DNA of 64,000 nucleotides, taken from NCBI GenBank assembly GCA_965228785.1, contig CBDDIF010000001.1, forward strand, positions 3,782,001 through 3,846,000, in the 5' to 3' direction. Positions 51,223-60,030 of this stretch are shown here, in pieces. How positions within the stretch are numbered: position 1 is the first letter of the stretch; the number at the start of each line of letters is the position of its first letter. The DNA comes from Hoeflea_A sp965228785 (GTDB lineage: Bacteria; Pseudomonadota; Alphaproteobacteria; Rhizobiales; Rhizobiaceae). Position numbers and translations under genes: made by a program. Under the pieces are notes generated by a model that did not search any database, was not told where the DNA came from, and saw only the letters and a list, made by a program, of their open reading frames with translations.

Positions 51223-53745
51223 CTAACGTCGGCGCCCCCGAGCTCCGCCGCCTTGGCGACCTCCGCCGCCGCGTTGCGGTCGGGCCTGTTGGACGCGTTT
51301 CCGGTTGACCTGACGATTGCCGGCCTGTCGGCTGCGGGTGTCCCGGCTCAGATGTGATGGCGCTCTGTTGGGCTTGGCCGCCGGGCGCTGTGCGGGTTTC
51401 TGGGCCGGGCGTGACGCTTTTTGCTGATTGCCGGTTGCCGGTCGATTGGTTGGTTTGGTGGCCGTCGCGGGACGGTTGGCCGGCCGATTGGTCCGATCAC
51501 CGGCCGGTCTGTTGGCGAGCGCGGTGCCTGCGTCGTTACTGCCGATCCGGTCGCGGATCTGGCCCTCGGAAGGCTTCTCGACGCCCGACCAGCGCCCGCC
51601 TTCGAACTTTTGCCAATTGTCGCCGTTGCGTCGATAGACAGCGCCGTCATTGCCGGCGAATACGTTGCTGCGGCGGTCGAGATTGGCAATCCGGCCGCCA
51701 TTGTCCCCGGCCTTCCAGCGCTGAGCGGCACCTGCCTGCAAATCCCGTGCGCGTGTCCATTGGCCGCCGCTGACAACGCCGCCACCTGTCCAACTGCCGT
51801 ATATTCCGCGTGCGCCGCCAACGACCACACGGTTTCCGGTGCGAGGATTGTAGGCGGATATGAAGCCTGCGCTTCCTCGCGGGCCGCTGATCGCAGCACC
51901 GCGGATGTAACCTCCGGTGCGCGGATTGTAGATGCCGCCGGCGGCGATACCCCGATACGGACCATAGGCATAGCCGTAGCGGCCATAGGTGCCGCGAATC
52001 GGGTTGTAATAGGCGCCGATGCCGTAGCTTACCGGCCGTCCGAAATAGATCGGATAGGGCCCCGGGCGATACCAGGGCCGGTAGTACCAGCCCGTGCCGT
52101 AGACAAACACGCCCCAGGCTAGAAAGCCAGTGACGTATCCGAGCGTATAGCCGTACCAGACGGCATTCGGTTCCGTATCGTAGATCCGCACATAGGTGGT
52201 GTTGTAGACCGGCGAAGAAGGCGGGATCGTGTAGATCTCATCCGGTACCGAAGTGGCGACCTGGAAGGGACCTTCCGGGCTGTCGCCGACAAACCAGATG
52301 CCGTCCTGCAGCACATAGTATTTGTCGCCGACCTGGATCACCTGGTCGTTGGTGTTGACCGCGTAGGACAGCGAGGTGCCTTCGATCGATTCAAATTCTG
52401 GGTCCCCGGCATAGGAGACCTCAGCTGATACAGACCCCAGTTCCACACGCGCGGTGCTCGGAATGCTGGCTTTCAGGCGTGCCTGGGCGGCTTCGGATGT
52501 GTCGGGAACGGAAGAACGCACGGAGTAGTACGGGGCATCCTCCGGTATGTTCTGGAAGTCGCTTGGCAGGTCTGGAGTCGAAAACACCCACGGCCCGTCC
52601 AGCGAGGCAGATTTGAACCAGCGCCCTGAGACGAGGATGTACCACGTGCTGGTCGCGGCCATGTAGAACACATCGCTGTCGGTGTTTGAGGCCCATTCAA
52701 GGCCGGTATTCGGCACCGGCTCGAGCTTCGGCTCGCCGTCGAACACAATCAACTCTGCCGGCGCGTCGGAATAGACAACCTTGGGTGCCTTGTTGTCAGG
52801 GAACGGCTGTGGCGGAATGGCCGTCCGGGTTTCCTTCCAGTTGTCATCGTCCGGCAGGGATTGGATCGCCTGCGGGAGATCCTTGGTTGGTTCCCATCCG
52901 GATGCGATGTCCTTGCTCATCAGCCAGGACTGCTCGTCGCGCAGGTAGAAGGTTGCCGTTTCGTCGACCTTCAGGATGTCCCAGTTGGTGTTCACCACGA
53001 ACTGCAAGCCCTGAGAGCCTTTGACCGGTGCGAAGATCGGCTCGCCCTCGGTCTGGACGAGAATGGACGGCTCGGTCTCGACAAAAATCGGAGGTGCCTC
53101 AGACTTCAGACCGTCGACATCCTCCATGCGTTGATATTCCGCTACGCCGGAGGTGATCCGCTGTTCCTTGACGGTGATCGAACCGGTCGGCATGAGGCGG
53201 CCGACCTGCAGGGTCAGGTCTGTCAGGGCTTGCCGGTCGAGCGCCGAGAAATTCAGTTCGGTCACCGATATGTCGCTGACGATCACATTCCCGGAGTCGC
53301 CGTCCAGGACGGTCTTGCCGCTGACGCTGATCACACCGAAAACCGGATTGGTGTCCTTTCCCTTGACATATTCGGCAGCAACCATCGCCTTGAGTTCGGA
53401 AAAATTGTCCCACTGTGTGAATTGCGGCTGATACAGGATCAGCGTTGCGCCGCTGTCGGTCTCAAAGCTGCGCGGCCAGCCGGTGGTCTGTTCCTGTTCC
53501 GCCAGTTGCAGATAGGATCCGCTGACGAAGCCACTCTTGCCGTCCACCGAAATCGCGCACCAGGATCCGGCATCGTCGCATTCGCTGATCTCGACGGTTG
53601 TGCCGCTGGGGAGTGTCCCAAAGCTTCCGTAACCGGTGCCGGGGCCTTGCCGAAAATTGACGTTCGCCGTGGTTACGGCCGTTGCGGCCAAGGCGGGTTG
53701 CACGGCCATGGTTGCAACCAACAAAGCCGAAAGATACTTCCGCAT
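51223..53745 (-). CDS. Large secreted SH3-domain protein with three internal repeats and basic tail
   Basis: An 840-residue exported protein. After a signal peptide (about 1-21) comes an SH3-type bacterial domain (about 25-83, with VNFRQGPGTGYGSFGTLPSG). Three diverged modules follow (about 233-303, 336-405 and 446-513), each with GxPxFxxVxGT, a central NT-D, an aromatic YYxLxxGxW or similar and a GPW segment with an IPxxxP end. A Gly/Tyr-rich centre (about 545-700) leads to an Arg/Pro/Asn-rich, strongly basic tail (about 730-840, many NRPA repeats). It probably faces the periplasm or cell wall. The ATG at 53745 is set by GGGAG eight bases before. Confidence 0.85.
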   Translation of the reverse strand: MRKYLSALLVATMAVQPALAATAVTTANVNFRQGPGTGYGSFGTLPSGTTVEISECDDAGSWCAISVDGKSGFVSGSYLQLAEQEQTTGWPRSFETDSGATLILYQPQFTQWDNFSELKAMVAAEYVKGKDTNPVFGVISVSGKTVLDGDSGNVIVSDISVTELNFSALDRQALTDLTLQVGRLMPTGSITVKEQRITSGVAEYQRMEDVDGLKSEAPPIFVETEPSILVQTEGEPIFAPVKGSQGLQFVVNTNWDILKVDETATFYLRDEQSWLMSKDIASGWEPTKDLPQAIQSLPDDDNWKETRTAIPPQPFPDNKAPKVVYSDAPAELIVFDGEPKLEPVPNTGLEWASNTDSDVFYMAATSTWYILVSGRWFKSASLDGPWVFSTPDLPSDFQNIPEDAPYYSVRSSVPDTSEAAQARLKASIPSTARVELGSVSAEVSYAGDPEFESIEGTSLSYAVNTNDQVIQVGDKYYVLQDGIWFVGDSPEGPFQVATSVPDEIYTIPPSSPVYNTTYVRIYDTEPNAVWYGYTLGYVTGFLAWGVFVYGTGWYYRPWYRPGPYPIYFGRPVSYGIGAYYNPIRGTYGRYGYAYGPYRGIAAGGIYNPRTGGYIRGAAISGPRGSAGFISAYNPRTGNRVVVGGARGIYGSWTGGGVVSGGQWTRARDLQAGAAQRWKAGDNGGRIANLDRRSNVFAGNDGAVYRRNGDNWQKFEGGRWSGVEKPSEGQIRDRIGSNDAGTALANRPAGDRTNRPANRPATATKPTNRPATGNQQKASRPAQKPAQRPAAKPNRAPSHLSRDTRSRQAGNRQVNRKRVQQARPQRGGGGRQGGGARGRRR

Positions 53746-53871
53746 CACTTATTCTCCCGGGCGGTATACCGACCCAAATGGGCCACCTTTGTGCACCGTG
53801 CCGCATTCGGAGGGAGCGATCAAGCATATGGTCGCACTTCGACCCGTCACGGTGGTGACAGGATGAATGAG

Positions 53872-54330
53872 TCATGCGTCATTGCTCAGATTGTTCAGGT
53901 GCGTCGCCAGATTGGCCAGGCTGCTCACCCATCCCTCAAGATGCGAGTCGCGTGAGCTTACGGTTTCGAACGTCGCCTGATGGAGGGTCAGTTCGGTCTT
54001 GTCTCCCACAGCCCTGAAATTGAGCGTGATGACGGTTTGCTGAACCGGGTTACCTTCGTCGTTCAGCCAGGCGCTGGTGTTGACGATCTTTTCGTTAGGT
54101 ACGATTTCCACGTACTCGCCCTGTAGGCGGTAATCGGTTCCGTCGGGTGACCGCATGCAGGAACGCCACTGGCCGCCAACCCGAAAATCGATCTCGGAAT
54201 AAACGACCGAAAATCCCTCCGGGCAGCCCCAACGGCGCATGTGCTCAGCCTCTGACAACATGCGATAGACCAAATCGACAGGAGCGTCGAAAACGTGGAT
54301 CAGTTCGAGGGCAAGCGGTTCACTGGTCAT
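53872..54330 (-). CDS. SRPBCC (AHSA1-like) domain protein
   Basis: A 152-residue START-fold protein with the family pattern ELIHVFDAPVDLVYRMLSEAEHMRRWGCPEG at the start and TELTLHQATFETVSSRDSHLEGW near the end. It binds a small hydrophobic ligand in a central cavity. It overlaps the stop of the ArsR gene by 4 bp (ATGA) and is its partner in a common two-gene module. Confidence 0.88.
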   Translation of the reverse strand: MTSEPLALELIHVFDAPVDLVYRMLSEAEHMRRWGCPEGFSVVYSEIDFRVGGQWRSCMRSPDGTDYRLQGEYVEIVPNEKIVNTSAWLNDEGNPVQQTVITLNFRAVGDKTELTLHQATFETVSSRDSHLEGWVSSLANLATHLNNLSNDA

Positions 54331-54671
54331 TCCTGCTGGTCCTTGTGCTGCAGTTCATCGAGATAAGCGTCGAGACGCGCAAAGTGATCGGTCCAGATCC
54401 GGCGTTGCTCGGCGATCCATTGTTCGGCGGGCGTAAGGGCCTCGTTGGCGAGTTCGCAGGTGCGGATTCGACCGGTTTTCGTTGAGCGAACCAGCCCGCT
54501 GTCCTCTAGCACCTTCAGATGCTGCGAGAAGGATTGGAGTGCCATGGCATGGGGTTTGGCCAGTTCACTGACGGAAGCGGGACCCGCGCAGAGGTGCTGA
54601 ATCACCGCACGCCGGGTTGGATCGGAAAGGGCGTGGAAAACGCCGTCGAGGTCGGAAGAATACTCAGGCAT
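54327..54671 (-). CDS. ArsR-family winged-helix transcriptional regulator
   Basis: A 114-residue regulator with the winged helix (VFHALSDPTRRAVIQHLCAGPASVSELAKPHAMALQSFSQHLKVLEDSGLVRSTKTGRIRTCEL, about 10-73). It lacks the metal-site cysteines of arsenic sensors, as in the ArsR-SRPBCC pair. Two Met codons (54671 and 54683) are possible; the later one is where similarity starts. A perfect 30-base palindrome stands just upstream. Confidence 0.88.
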   Translation of the reverse strand: MPEYSSDLDGVFHALSDPTRRAVIQHLCAGPASVSELAKPHAMALQSFSQHLKVLEDSGLVRSTKTGRIRTCELANEALTPAEQWIAEQRRIWTDHFARLDAYLDELQHKDQQE

Positions 54672-54690
54672 GTACCTGATCATGCATGGA

Positions 54691-54720
54691 TCAATAGTCA
54701 GGTCAATGCCTGACTATTGA
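54691..54720. promoter_or_regulatory. Perfect inverted repeat, probable ArsR operator
   Basis: TCAATAGTCAGG (54691-54702) and CCTGACTATTGA (54709-54720) are exact reverse complements separated by six bases. The repeat lies about 20 bp before the regulator start, the place and shape of a self-repressing operator. Confidence 0.75.
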
Positions 54721-54869
54721 ATGAACCCAGACAGGGATCCGGTCCGTTCGTTAAACGGTCAAGGCTGAGGACTACGAAGAATTAATCTAAAGACATCCGG
54801 CCATTGCGGCAGCCGTTGCAAGATACCTATGGTTGAGCAATAGTGCCCGCAAAGGGAGCGTCACCTGCC

Positions 54870-55283
54870 ATGAAAACAAGAGCATTCCTATTCGCGATTG
54901 GAGCCTGTCTGCTGGCCGGCTCTGCATCCGCGCAGACCATCGGCTATGCCGATGCCATGAAAATACTGGTCAAAAGCTGCGGACCGGATATCGAGAAACA
55001 CTGCAAAAAGGTGAACCTCGGCAACGGTCGCATCGAATCCTGTCTGGCTGAGCACGCTTCCAGCGTTTCCGCACAGTGCAAGGCCGACTACGCCCAGGTC
55101 TATGTCATGCTTGCAGCGCGGTTTGCCGCCCAGGAGGCAGTGCCGAAACTGTGCGCAGGCGATGTGAATCGTTTGTGTCCCGATATCACCCGCGGCAAGG
55201 GCTATACACTGCAGTGCCTGCTGAACAAGCGACGTCTCAGCAACAAATGCTCACAGGCCATTACTGACGCCGGTTTCCGTTGA
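54870..55283 (+). CDS. Secreted cysteine-rich repeat protein
   Basis: A 137-residue protein with a signal peptide (MKTRAFLFAIGACLLAGSASAQ) followed by two copies of a four-cysteine module: SCGPDIEKHC...SC...QC (about 38-85) and LCAGDVNRLC...QC...KC (about 95-130). This is the Cys-rich repeat seen in Golgi GLG1 and in short bacterial periplasmic proteins. The disulfides should form in the periplasm. GGGAG lies 13 bases before the ATG at 54870. It is followed after 34 bp by an OmpA-family gene and probably forms one transcript with it. Confidence 0.82.
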   Translation: MKTRAFLFAIGACLLAGSASAQTIGYADAMKILVKSCGPDIEKHCKKVNLGNGRIESCLAEHASSVSAQCKADYAQVYVMLAARFAAQEAVPKLCAGDVNRLCPDITRGKGYTLQCLLNKRRLSNKCSQAITDAGFR

Positions 55284-55317
55284 GCCAGGTATGTTCCGTT
55301 CCTTGAAAGGTATCACA

Positions 55318-55890
55318 ATGCGCAGAGTAACAACCGCAACCGTGCTCGGCCTGTCGCTGATCGCCGCATCCGCCGGCGCGCAGAACATTATCTCGACTCA
55401 GCAGATCGTCGATTCTTTGCGCGGTGTGGAGCGCGAAGCGACACTGCATCCCGACCAGATCCGTGCGATGGCGCTCGACAACATCAAACGTAATCCCGGT
55501 GAAAATGCGCCCAAGGGCGTGCCGATGGCCAACCTTCTGGAGAACCTTCGGCAGTTCAACGTCGAGATCAATTTCGACTTCGACTCCGACCGCATCAATC
55601 CGGATTCCTACGTGGCGATGGGCGCGATCGCGGACGCCATGCATACGCCCTATCTTCTGCACCAGAAGTTCCTGATCATCGGCCATACCGACGCCCGCGG
55701 CAGCCGGGAATATAATCTCGAACTGTCTCAGCGCCGTGCCAATGCAGTGCGCGAGGCCCTGGCCACAACCTTTCGTGTACCGGCCGAAAACCTGCTTGCT
55801 GCTGGTCTTGGCGAAGAGGAACTACGCGACCCGGCCAATCCGGATGCGGCGATCAATCGGCGGGTGCAACTGGTCAATATCGGCTTCTGA
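55318..55890 (+). CDS. OmpA-family outer-membrane/peptidoglycan-binding protein
   Basis: A 190-residue protein with a Sec signal (MRRVTTATVLGLSLIAASAGAQ) and an OmpA C-terminal domain. The peptidoglycan-binding residues are in the pattern NFDFDSDRINPDSY (about 95) and IIGHTDARGSREYNLELSQRRANAVREAL (about 132-160). Before the domain is a short helical region. It anchors the envelope or reads cell-wall state. AAAGGTATCACA precedes the ATG at 55318. Confidence 0.9.
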   Translation: MRRVTTATVLGLSLIAASAGAQNIISTQQIVDSLRGVEREATLHPDQIRAMALDNIKRNPGENAPKGVPMANLLENLRQFNVEINFDFDSDRINPDSYVAMGAIADAMHTPYLLHQKFLIIGHTDARGSREYNLELSQRRANAVREALATTFRVPAENLLAAGLGEEELRDPANPDAAINRRVQLVNIGF

Positions 55891-56013
55891 TCCGCCCGCC
55901 GGCGGCGTCTGCCGAACTGCCTTCTGCAGGAACCGTTGGTTCCGGTCTCTTCAAGTTGCTTTTGTGAAGCAGCCTGCTACACAGGCGCAGCATTTTGAGG
56001 GGAACGGGTATTC

Positions 56014-57210
56014 ATGGCCGGAATCGCGGCGCTGGCCTTTGCGTACATTTTTTCGCAGTTCTATCGAGCCTTCCTGGCTGTTCTCACACCCAACCTGACG
56101 GTGGAATTGGGGGCGGACAAAGCAGACCTTTCGCTGGCGTCAGGCATCTGGTTCGCGACCTTTGCACTGATGCAGTTCGTCGTCGGCATCTCGCTCGACC
56201 GGTTTGGTCCGAGGCGCACGGCGACATTCATTTTCGCGGTGGGTGCTGGCGGCGGCGCATTTGTGTTTGCAGCCGCCCAGTCTCCGATGATGATCGTCGT
56301 TGCCATGGCGTTGATCGGCATCGGGTGCTCTCCGGTGCTGATGGCGGCGTTTTACCTGTTCGCGCGCATGTACTCCGCTGCCCGCTTTGCGGTCCTTTCC
56401 TCCTGGTTCATGGCCGTTGGCACTGCCGGAAATGTGATCGGGGCAAAGCCTCTGGCGCTTGCCGTCGACACATTCGGGTGGAGGCCGACGCTGGTGCTGC
56501 TCGGGATCGTCACGATCGCAACCGCCGGGGTCATTTATGCGGTCGTCCGGGATCCGGAGATGGAGTCGGATAGGGAGAAGGGAACCGGGCTCGGAGGATA
56601 TCTGGAACTTCTTCGGCAGCCGGTATTGTGGCTGATCATTCCTCTGGTTTTGCTCAATTATGCCCCGGCGGCGGGCATACGCGGGCTATGGATCGGTCCT
56701 TACCTTACAGACGTCTACGGCGCGTCGATCCACGTCATCGGCAACGTGACCCTGTTCATGGCCATCTCGATGATCATGGGAAGTGTGATTTACGGACCGC
56801 TTGATACGATTTTCGGCACTCGCAAATGGGTCGCATTCGTTGGGAACCTGGGTTCGGTTGTCGCGCTTCTGTTGCTGGCCTCGCTCCCGATGCAGCCGCT
56901 CTGGCAGGTCTCCGGATTGATGTTCGCCGTCGGCATTTTCGGAGCGAGCTACGCTCTGCTTATGGCCCATGCGCGCATGTTTTTTCCAACGCACCTGATG
57001 GGTCGCGGCGTCACGCTGATGAACTTCTTCGCGATCGGCGGTGTCGGACTTATGCAATTCGTCATGGGTCGGGTTGCAACAGCAACCTTCGATCCGGCCG
57101 CGCCCGAGCTGGCTTTCTCGACCGTATTCGCGACCTATGCGGTGCTGCTCGGGGCGACCCTCATCATCTATCTGTTCATACCCGACAAGAAACCTTTTGC
57201 TGAATCCTAG
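56014..57210 (+). CDS. MFS transporter
   Basis: A 398-residue membrane protein with twelve hydrophobic segments in two halves. The loop DRFGPRRTATFIFA (about 65) is the major-facilitator signature between helices two and three. The substrate cannot be read. It follows the OmpA gene by 123 bp; GAGGGGAACGGG lies before the ATG. The 3' end meets the opposite-strand hydrolase gene. Confidence 0.9.
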   Translation: MAGIAALAFAYIFSQFYRAFLAVLTPNLTVELGADKADLSLASGIWFATFALMQFVVGISLDRFGPRRTATFIFAVGAGGGAFVFAAAQSPMMIVVAMALIGIGCSPVLMAAFYLFARMYSAARFAVLSSWFMAVGTAGNVIGAKPLALAVDTFGWRPTLVLLGIVTIATAGVIYAVVRDPEMESDREKGTGLGGYLELLRQPVLWLIIPLVLLNYAPAAGIRGLWIGPYLTDVYGASIHVIGNVTLFMAISMIMGSVIYGPLDTIFGTRKWVAFVGNLGSVVALLLLASLPMQPLWQVSGLMFAVGIFGASYALLMAHARMFFPTHLMGRGVTLMNFFAIGGVGLMQFVMGRVATATFDPAAPELAFSTVFATYAVLLGATLIIYLFIPDKKPFAES

Positions 57211-58199
57211 GAGCCTGGCAGGGCCTCCACCCACTTGACGACAATGTTGGCGATTTCATCGGTGGTAGAAGGCGACAGTGCGTCTCCGGCAATCACATGG
57301 TTGTTCTCGTCGTCGCTGTTTTCGATCAGCGCCACCTCCGTGGCCGCTCCCCAACGGGCGATGACCTCAGCGGTCAGTTCGGGCCGAACCACGGCGTCTT
57401 TGTCGGAATAGACGAACAAAGCCGGCACCTGGATGTTGTGGATCTCGGCATTGTTTGCCAGCTTGACGAGCTCCGCCATCGGCAGCACCGCGGATGTCGG
57501 GTATTCGTGCGTCCAGAAACGCGCATGCAATTCGTTTTTCGGTTCGAAAGACCGGCGTTTGCCCTGAACCAGTTCCGCAATCTGCTTCGACCAGGGCATG
57601 GTCAGCAATCCGGCGCCGAAGGCCTGCACACCATAGTTCGGTGAGATATTGATGATGCCGGCGACACTGTCCATCAGGCGTGGTTGAGCTGCTGCCCAGG
57701 TGGCCAGAGTGCCGCCCGTTGATGTGCCCATGACGATGACCTGCTCGCCCAGGCGCCGCCCGATGGCGAGGGCTTCGGCCAGGTCGTTCACCCAATCCTC
57801 AACCGTCGCCTCGGCCATTGCATCGCCTGTGCGGCCGTGGCCGCTCAATCGGGCGTAATAGAGGTTTGCTCCCAATCGCTCGGCGGCGATATCGGCCAAT
57901 GGTTGAACCTCTCCAGAGGACGCTGAGAAGCCATGAATATAGACGATGGCAAGGGGAGTTTTGGCGCGCGATTGCGGAAACGCCCAGACAACGCGCTTCT
58001 GAAGGCCATCGCGAATATCATCGAAGCGGGCTTCTCCATCTGCCAGGTAGGTTTCGACATCTTCTCCGATCGCCGCCGGATCGAAGTGGATGCGGGTGCT
58101 GACTTCGGTTCGCGGCCCCATCAGAAAAACCCCTCCGGCGACAATGATCAATCCGACGATCAGATAGACAAAAAGCCTCAGCCGCGATCGTTTTGCCAT
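57207..58199 (-). CDS. Membrane-anchored alpha/beta hydrolase
   Basis: A 330-residue serine hydrolase. One N-terminal membrane segment (about 7-26, LFVYLIVGLIIVAGGVFLMG) anchors it. The nucleophile elbow is VIMGTSTGGTLATW (about 150), the oxyanion strand VYIHGFSASSGEV (about 85), the acid Asp in YSDKDAVV and the His in DDENNHVIAGD. The active site faces the periplasm if the anchor is inside-in. I use the ATG at 58199, preceded by GAGGAGTACT; the GTG at 58211 is not needed. Confidence 0.85.
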   Translation of the reverse strand: MAKRSRLRLFVYLIVGLIIVAGGVFLMGPRTEVSTRIHFDPAAIGEDVETYLADGEARFDDIRDGLQKRVVWAFPQSRAKTPLAIVYIHGFSASSGEVQPLADIAAERLGANLYYARLSGHGRTGDAMAEATVEDWVNDLAEALAIGRRLGEQVIVMGTSTGGTLATWAAAQPRLMDSVAGIINISPNYGVQAFGAGLLTMPWSKQIAELVQGKRRSFEPKNELHARFWTHEYPTSAVLPMAELVKLANNAEIHNIQVPALFVYSDKDAVVRPELTAEVIARWGAATEVALIENSDDENNHVIAGDALSPSTTDEIANIVVKWVEALPGS

Positions 58200-58231
58200 A
58201 GTACTCCTCACACGACGGTTTCGATGCCGTT

Positions 58232-58702
58232 CTAAACCATGTCGACATCAATGTTGGGTCTATCGATGACTTCCCGCAAGGCGAAGGCCGAATTGATGCG
58301 CACCACGTGGGGCAGGGCAGACAGCCACTCCTTGTGAATGCGTTCATAGTCCTGCAGGTCCTTGGCCGCAACGCGCAAAATGTAGTCGTATTCGCCCGAC
58401 ATCAGATAACAGACCAGCACGTTGGGGCACCGCTTTACCGCCGACTCGAACTCGGTCAGCGTCTTCTCGAATTGACCCGACAATGAAATATGGACAATGG
58501 CGATCATGCCGTAGTCGAGCGCCCGGTTCGAAAGCCGAGCCTGATAGCCGAGAATGACGCCGGATTTTTCGAGAATGTCGAGCCGCCGAGAGCAGGCCGA
58601 GGCGGAAAGGCCAACCCGTTCGGCGAGGTTGGCGTTGGAGATGCGGCCGTCTTCCTGCAGTGTGTTCAGAATCGCGATATCAATGGTATCTAACTTGCTC
58701 AT
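58232..58702 (-). CDS. Lrp/AsnC-family transcriptional regulator
   Basis: A 156-residue regulator with an N-terminal helix-turn-helix (IDIAILNTLQEDGRISNANLAERVGLSASACSRRLDILEKSGVI, about 7-50) and an AsnC-type ligand-binding domain (RVNSAFALREVI region near the C-terminus and the GQFEKTLTEFE segment). Divergent to the alanine dehydrogenase gene over 165 bp, it is the likely alanine-responsive regulator of ald, as in rhizobia (AldR). Confidence 0.9.
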   Translation of the reverse strand: MSKLDTIDIAILNTLQEDGRISNANLAERVGLSASACSRRLDILEKSGVILGYQARLSNRALDYGMIAIVHISLSGQFEKTLTEFESAVKRCPNVLVCYLMSGEYDYILRVAAKDLQDYERIHKEWLSALPHVVRINSAFALREVIDRPNIDVDMV

Positions 58703-58713
58703 TCGTAGCTTCT

Positions 58714-58751
58714 TCGAAAATTTTTGTGACTGCGCAATAATATTCGAAAAC
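58714..58751. promoter_or_regulatory. Repeated TTCGAAAA sites in the Lrp-ald control region
   Basis: TTCGAAAA occurs at 58714-58721 and again at 58744-58751, 30 bp apart, in an A/T-rich stretch of the divergent region. A TTCGAAA also covers the last base before the ald start at 58862-58868. The spacing of three turns fits the repeated contacts of Lrp-type octamers. Confidence 0.5.
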
Positions 58752-58867
58752 GGGCTGCGCCACTAGCCCAATTTGCAAGGACATTTCGGGCCGAATGTGG
58801 TCTCATCACGCCAATGGAAATTGACGGCGTGCGGAGGCGCGTCGAGTCATTTTGGGAGAAGTTCGAA

Positions 58868-59986
58868 ATGCGTGTGGGTTGCCCCAAGGAAATCAAGGAT
58901 CACGAGTATCGTGTCGGGCTGACACCGGGCTCGGTGCGCGAGTATGTGGCGCACGGTCACGATGTCATCATCGAAACCAACGCAGGTGCCGGTATTGACG
59001 CCGATGACGGAGTCTATCAGGCAGCAGGCGCCAAGATCGTTTCGACGGCCAAGGAGGTCTTCGAGCAGTCCGACATGATCGTAAAGGTCAAGGAACCGCA
59101 ACCGGTCGAATGGGCGATGCTGCGGGAAGACCAATTGCTCTACACCTATCTGCACCTTGCTCCCGATCCCGAGCAGACGAAAGGGCTGGTCGATTCTGGC
59201 TGTACTGCAATTGCCTATGAGACCGTGACCGATGATCACGGCGGGCTGCCATTGCTGGCGCCGATGTCTGAAGTTGCCGGACGTCTGGCAATCCAGGCAG
59301 GAGCAACGGCCTTGCAGAAGGCCAATGGTGGACGTGGCGTTTTGCTCGGTGGTGTTCCCGGCGTGTTGCCGGCAAAAGTCACCGTCATCGGCGGAGGTGT
59401 CGTCGGTCTCAACGCGGCGAAGATGGCAGTGGGACTGGGGGCCGAGGTCACCATTCTCGATCGCTCGATCCCGCGGATGCGTCAGCTCGATGACATCTTC
59501 AACGGCCGTGTTCGCACGCGCTTTTCGACCATTGAAGCGCTCGAGAACGAAGTGTTCTCCGCCGATGTCGTTGTCGGTGCCGTGCTCATACCTGGAGCGG
59601 CTGCGCCGAAGCTCGTCACCCGGGACATGCTGTCAGGGATGAAGAAGAGCGCCGTCATTGTCGATGTCGCCATCGACCAGGGTGGTTGCTTCGAGACCTC
59701 GAAACCCACCACGCACTCTGATCCGACCTACGAAGTCGACGGGATTGTCCACTATTGCGTCGCCAACATGCCCGGAGCAGTTCCGGTCACATCGGCCCAT
59801 GCGCTGAACAACGCGACGTTGCACTATGGACTGGCACTGGCCGACAAGGGGCTGAAAGCGCTGACTGAGGACCGCCATCTGCGCGCGGGCCTCAACGTTC
59901 ACCGCGGACGCATCACCAACAAGGCCGTTGCCGATGCTCTTGGCTACGAGCTGTCGGAGCCGACCGCAGCCTTGAAGGTCGCCTGA
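58868..59986 (+). CDS. ald: Alanine dehydrogenase
   Basis: A 372-residue NAD-dependent enzyme that interconverts alanine with pyruvate and ammonia. It begins MRVGCPKEIKDHEYRVGLTPGSVREY; Arg and Lys of the substrate site are in the first 80 residues (IVKVKEPQP). The nucleotide fold is VTVIGGGVVGLNAAKMAVGLGAEV (about 170-193), and the catalytic His-Asp region is around ALNNATLHYGLALADKG. GGGAG lies nine bases before the ATG at 58868. Divergent Lrp gene beside it; a terminator follows the stop. Confidence 0.95.
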   Translation: MRVGCPKEIKDHEYRVGLTPGSVREYVAHGHDVIIETNAGAGIDADDGVYQAAGAKIVSTAKEVFEQSDMIVKVKEPQPVEWAMLREDQLLYTYLHLAPDPEQTKGLVDSGCTAIAYETVTDDHGGLPLLAPMSEVAGRLAIQAGATALQKANGGRGVLLGGVPGVLPAKVTVIGGGVVGLNAAKMAVGLGAEVTILDRSIPRMRQLDDIFNGRVRTRFSTIEALENEVFSADVVVGAVLIPGAAAPKLVTRDMLSGMKKSAVIVDVAIDQGGCFETSKPTTHSDPTYEVDGIVHYCVANMPGAVPVTSAHALNNATLHYGLALADKGLKALTEDRHLRAGLNVHRGRITNKAVADALGYELSEPTAALKVA

Positions 59987-59995
59987 AGTTAAGCG

Positions 59996-60029
59996 AAGCC
60001 CGCGTTCAATCGATCGCGGGCTTTCGTTT
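59996..60029 (+). terminator. Rho-independent terminator of ald (bidirectional)
   Basis: AAGCCCGCG pairs with CGCGGGCTT around a 10-base loop, followed by TCGTTT. It lies between ald and the convergent OmpA-family gene, so it may serve both. Confidence 0.8.
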
Positions 60030-60030
60030 C

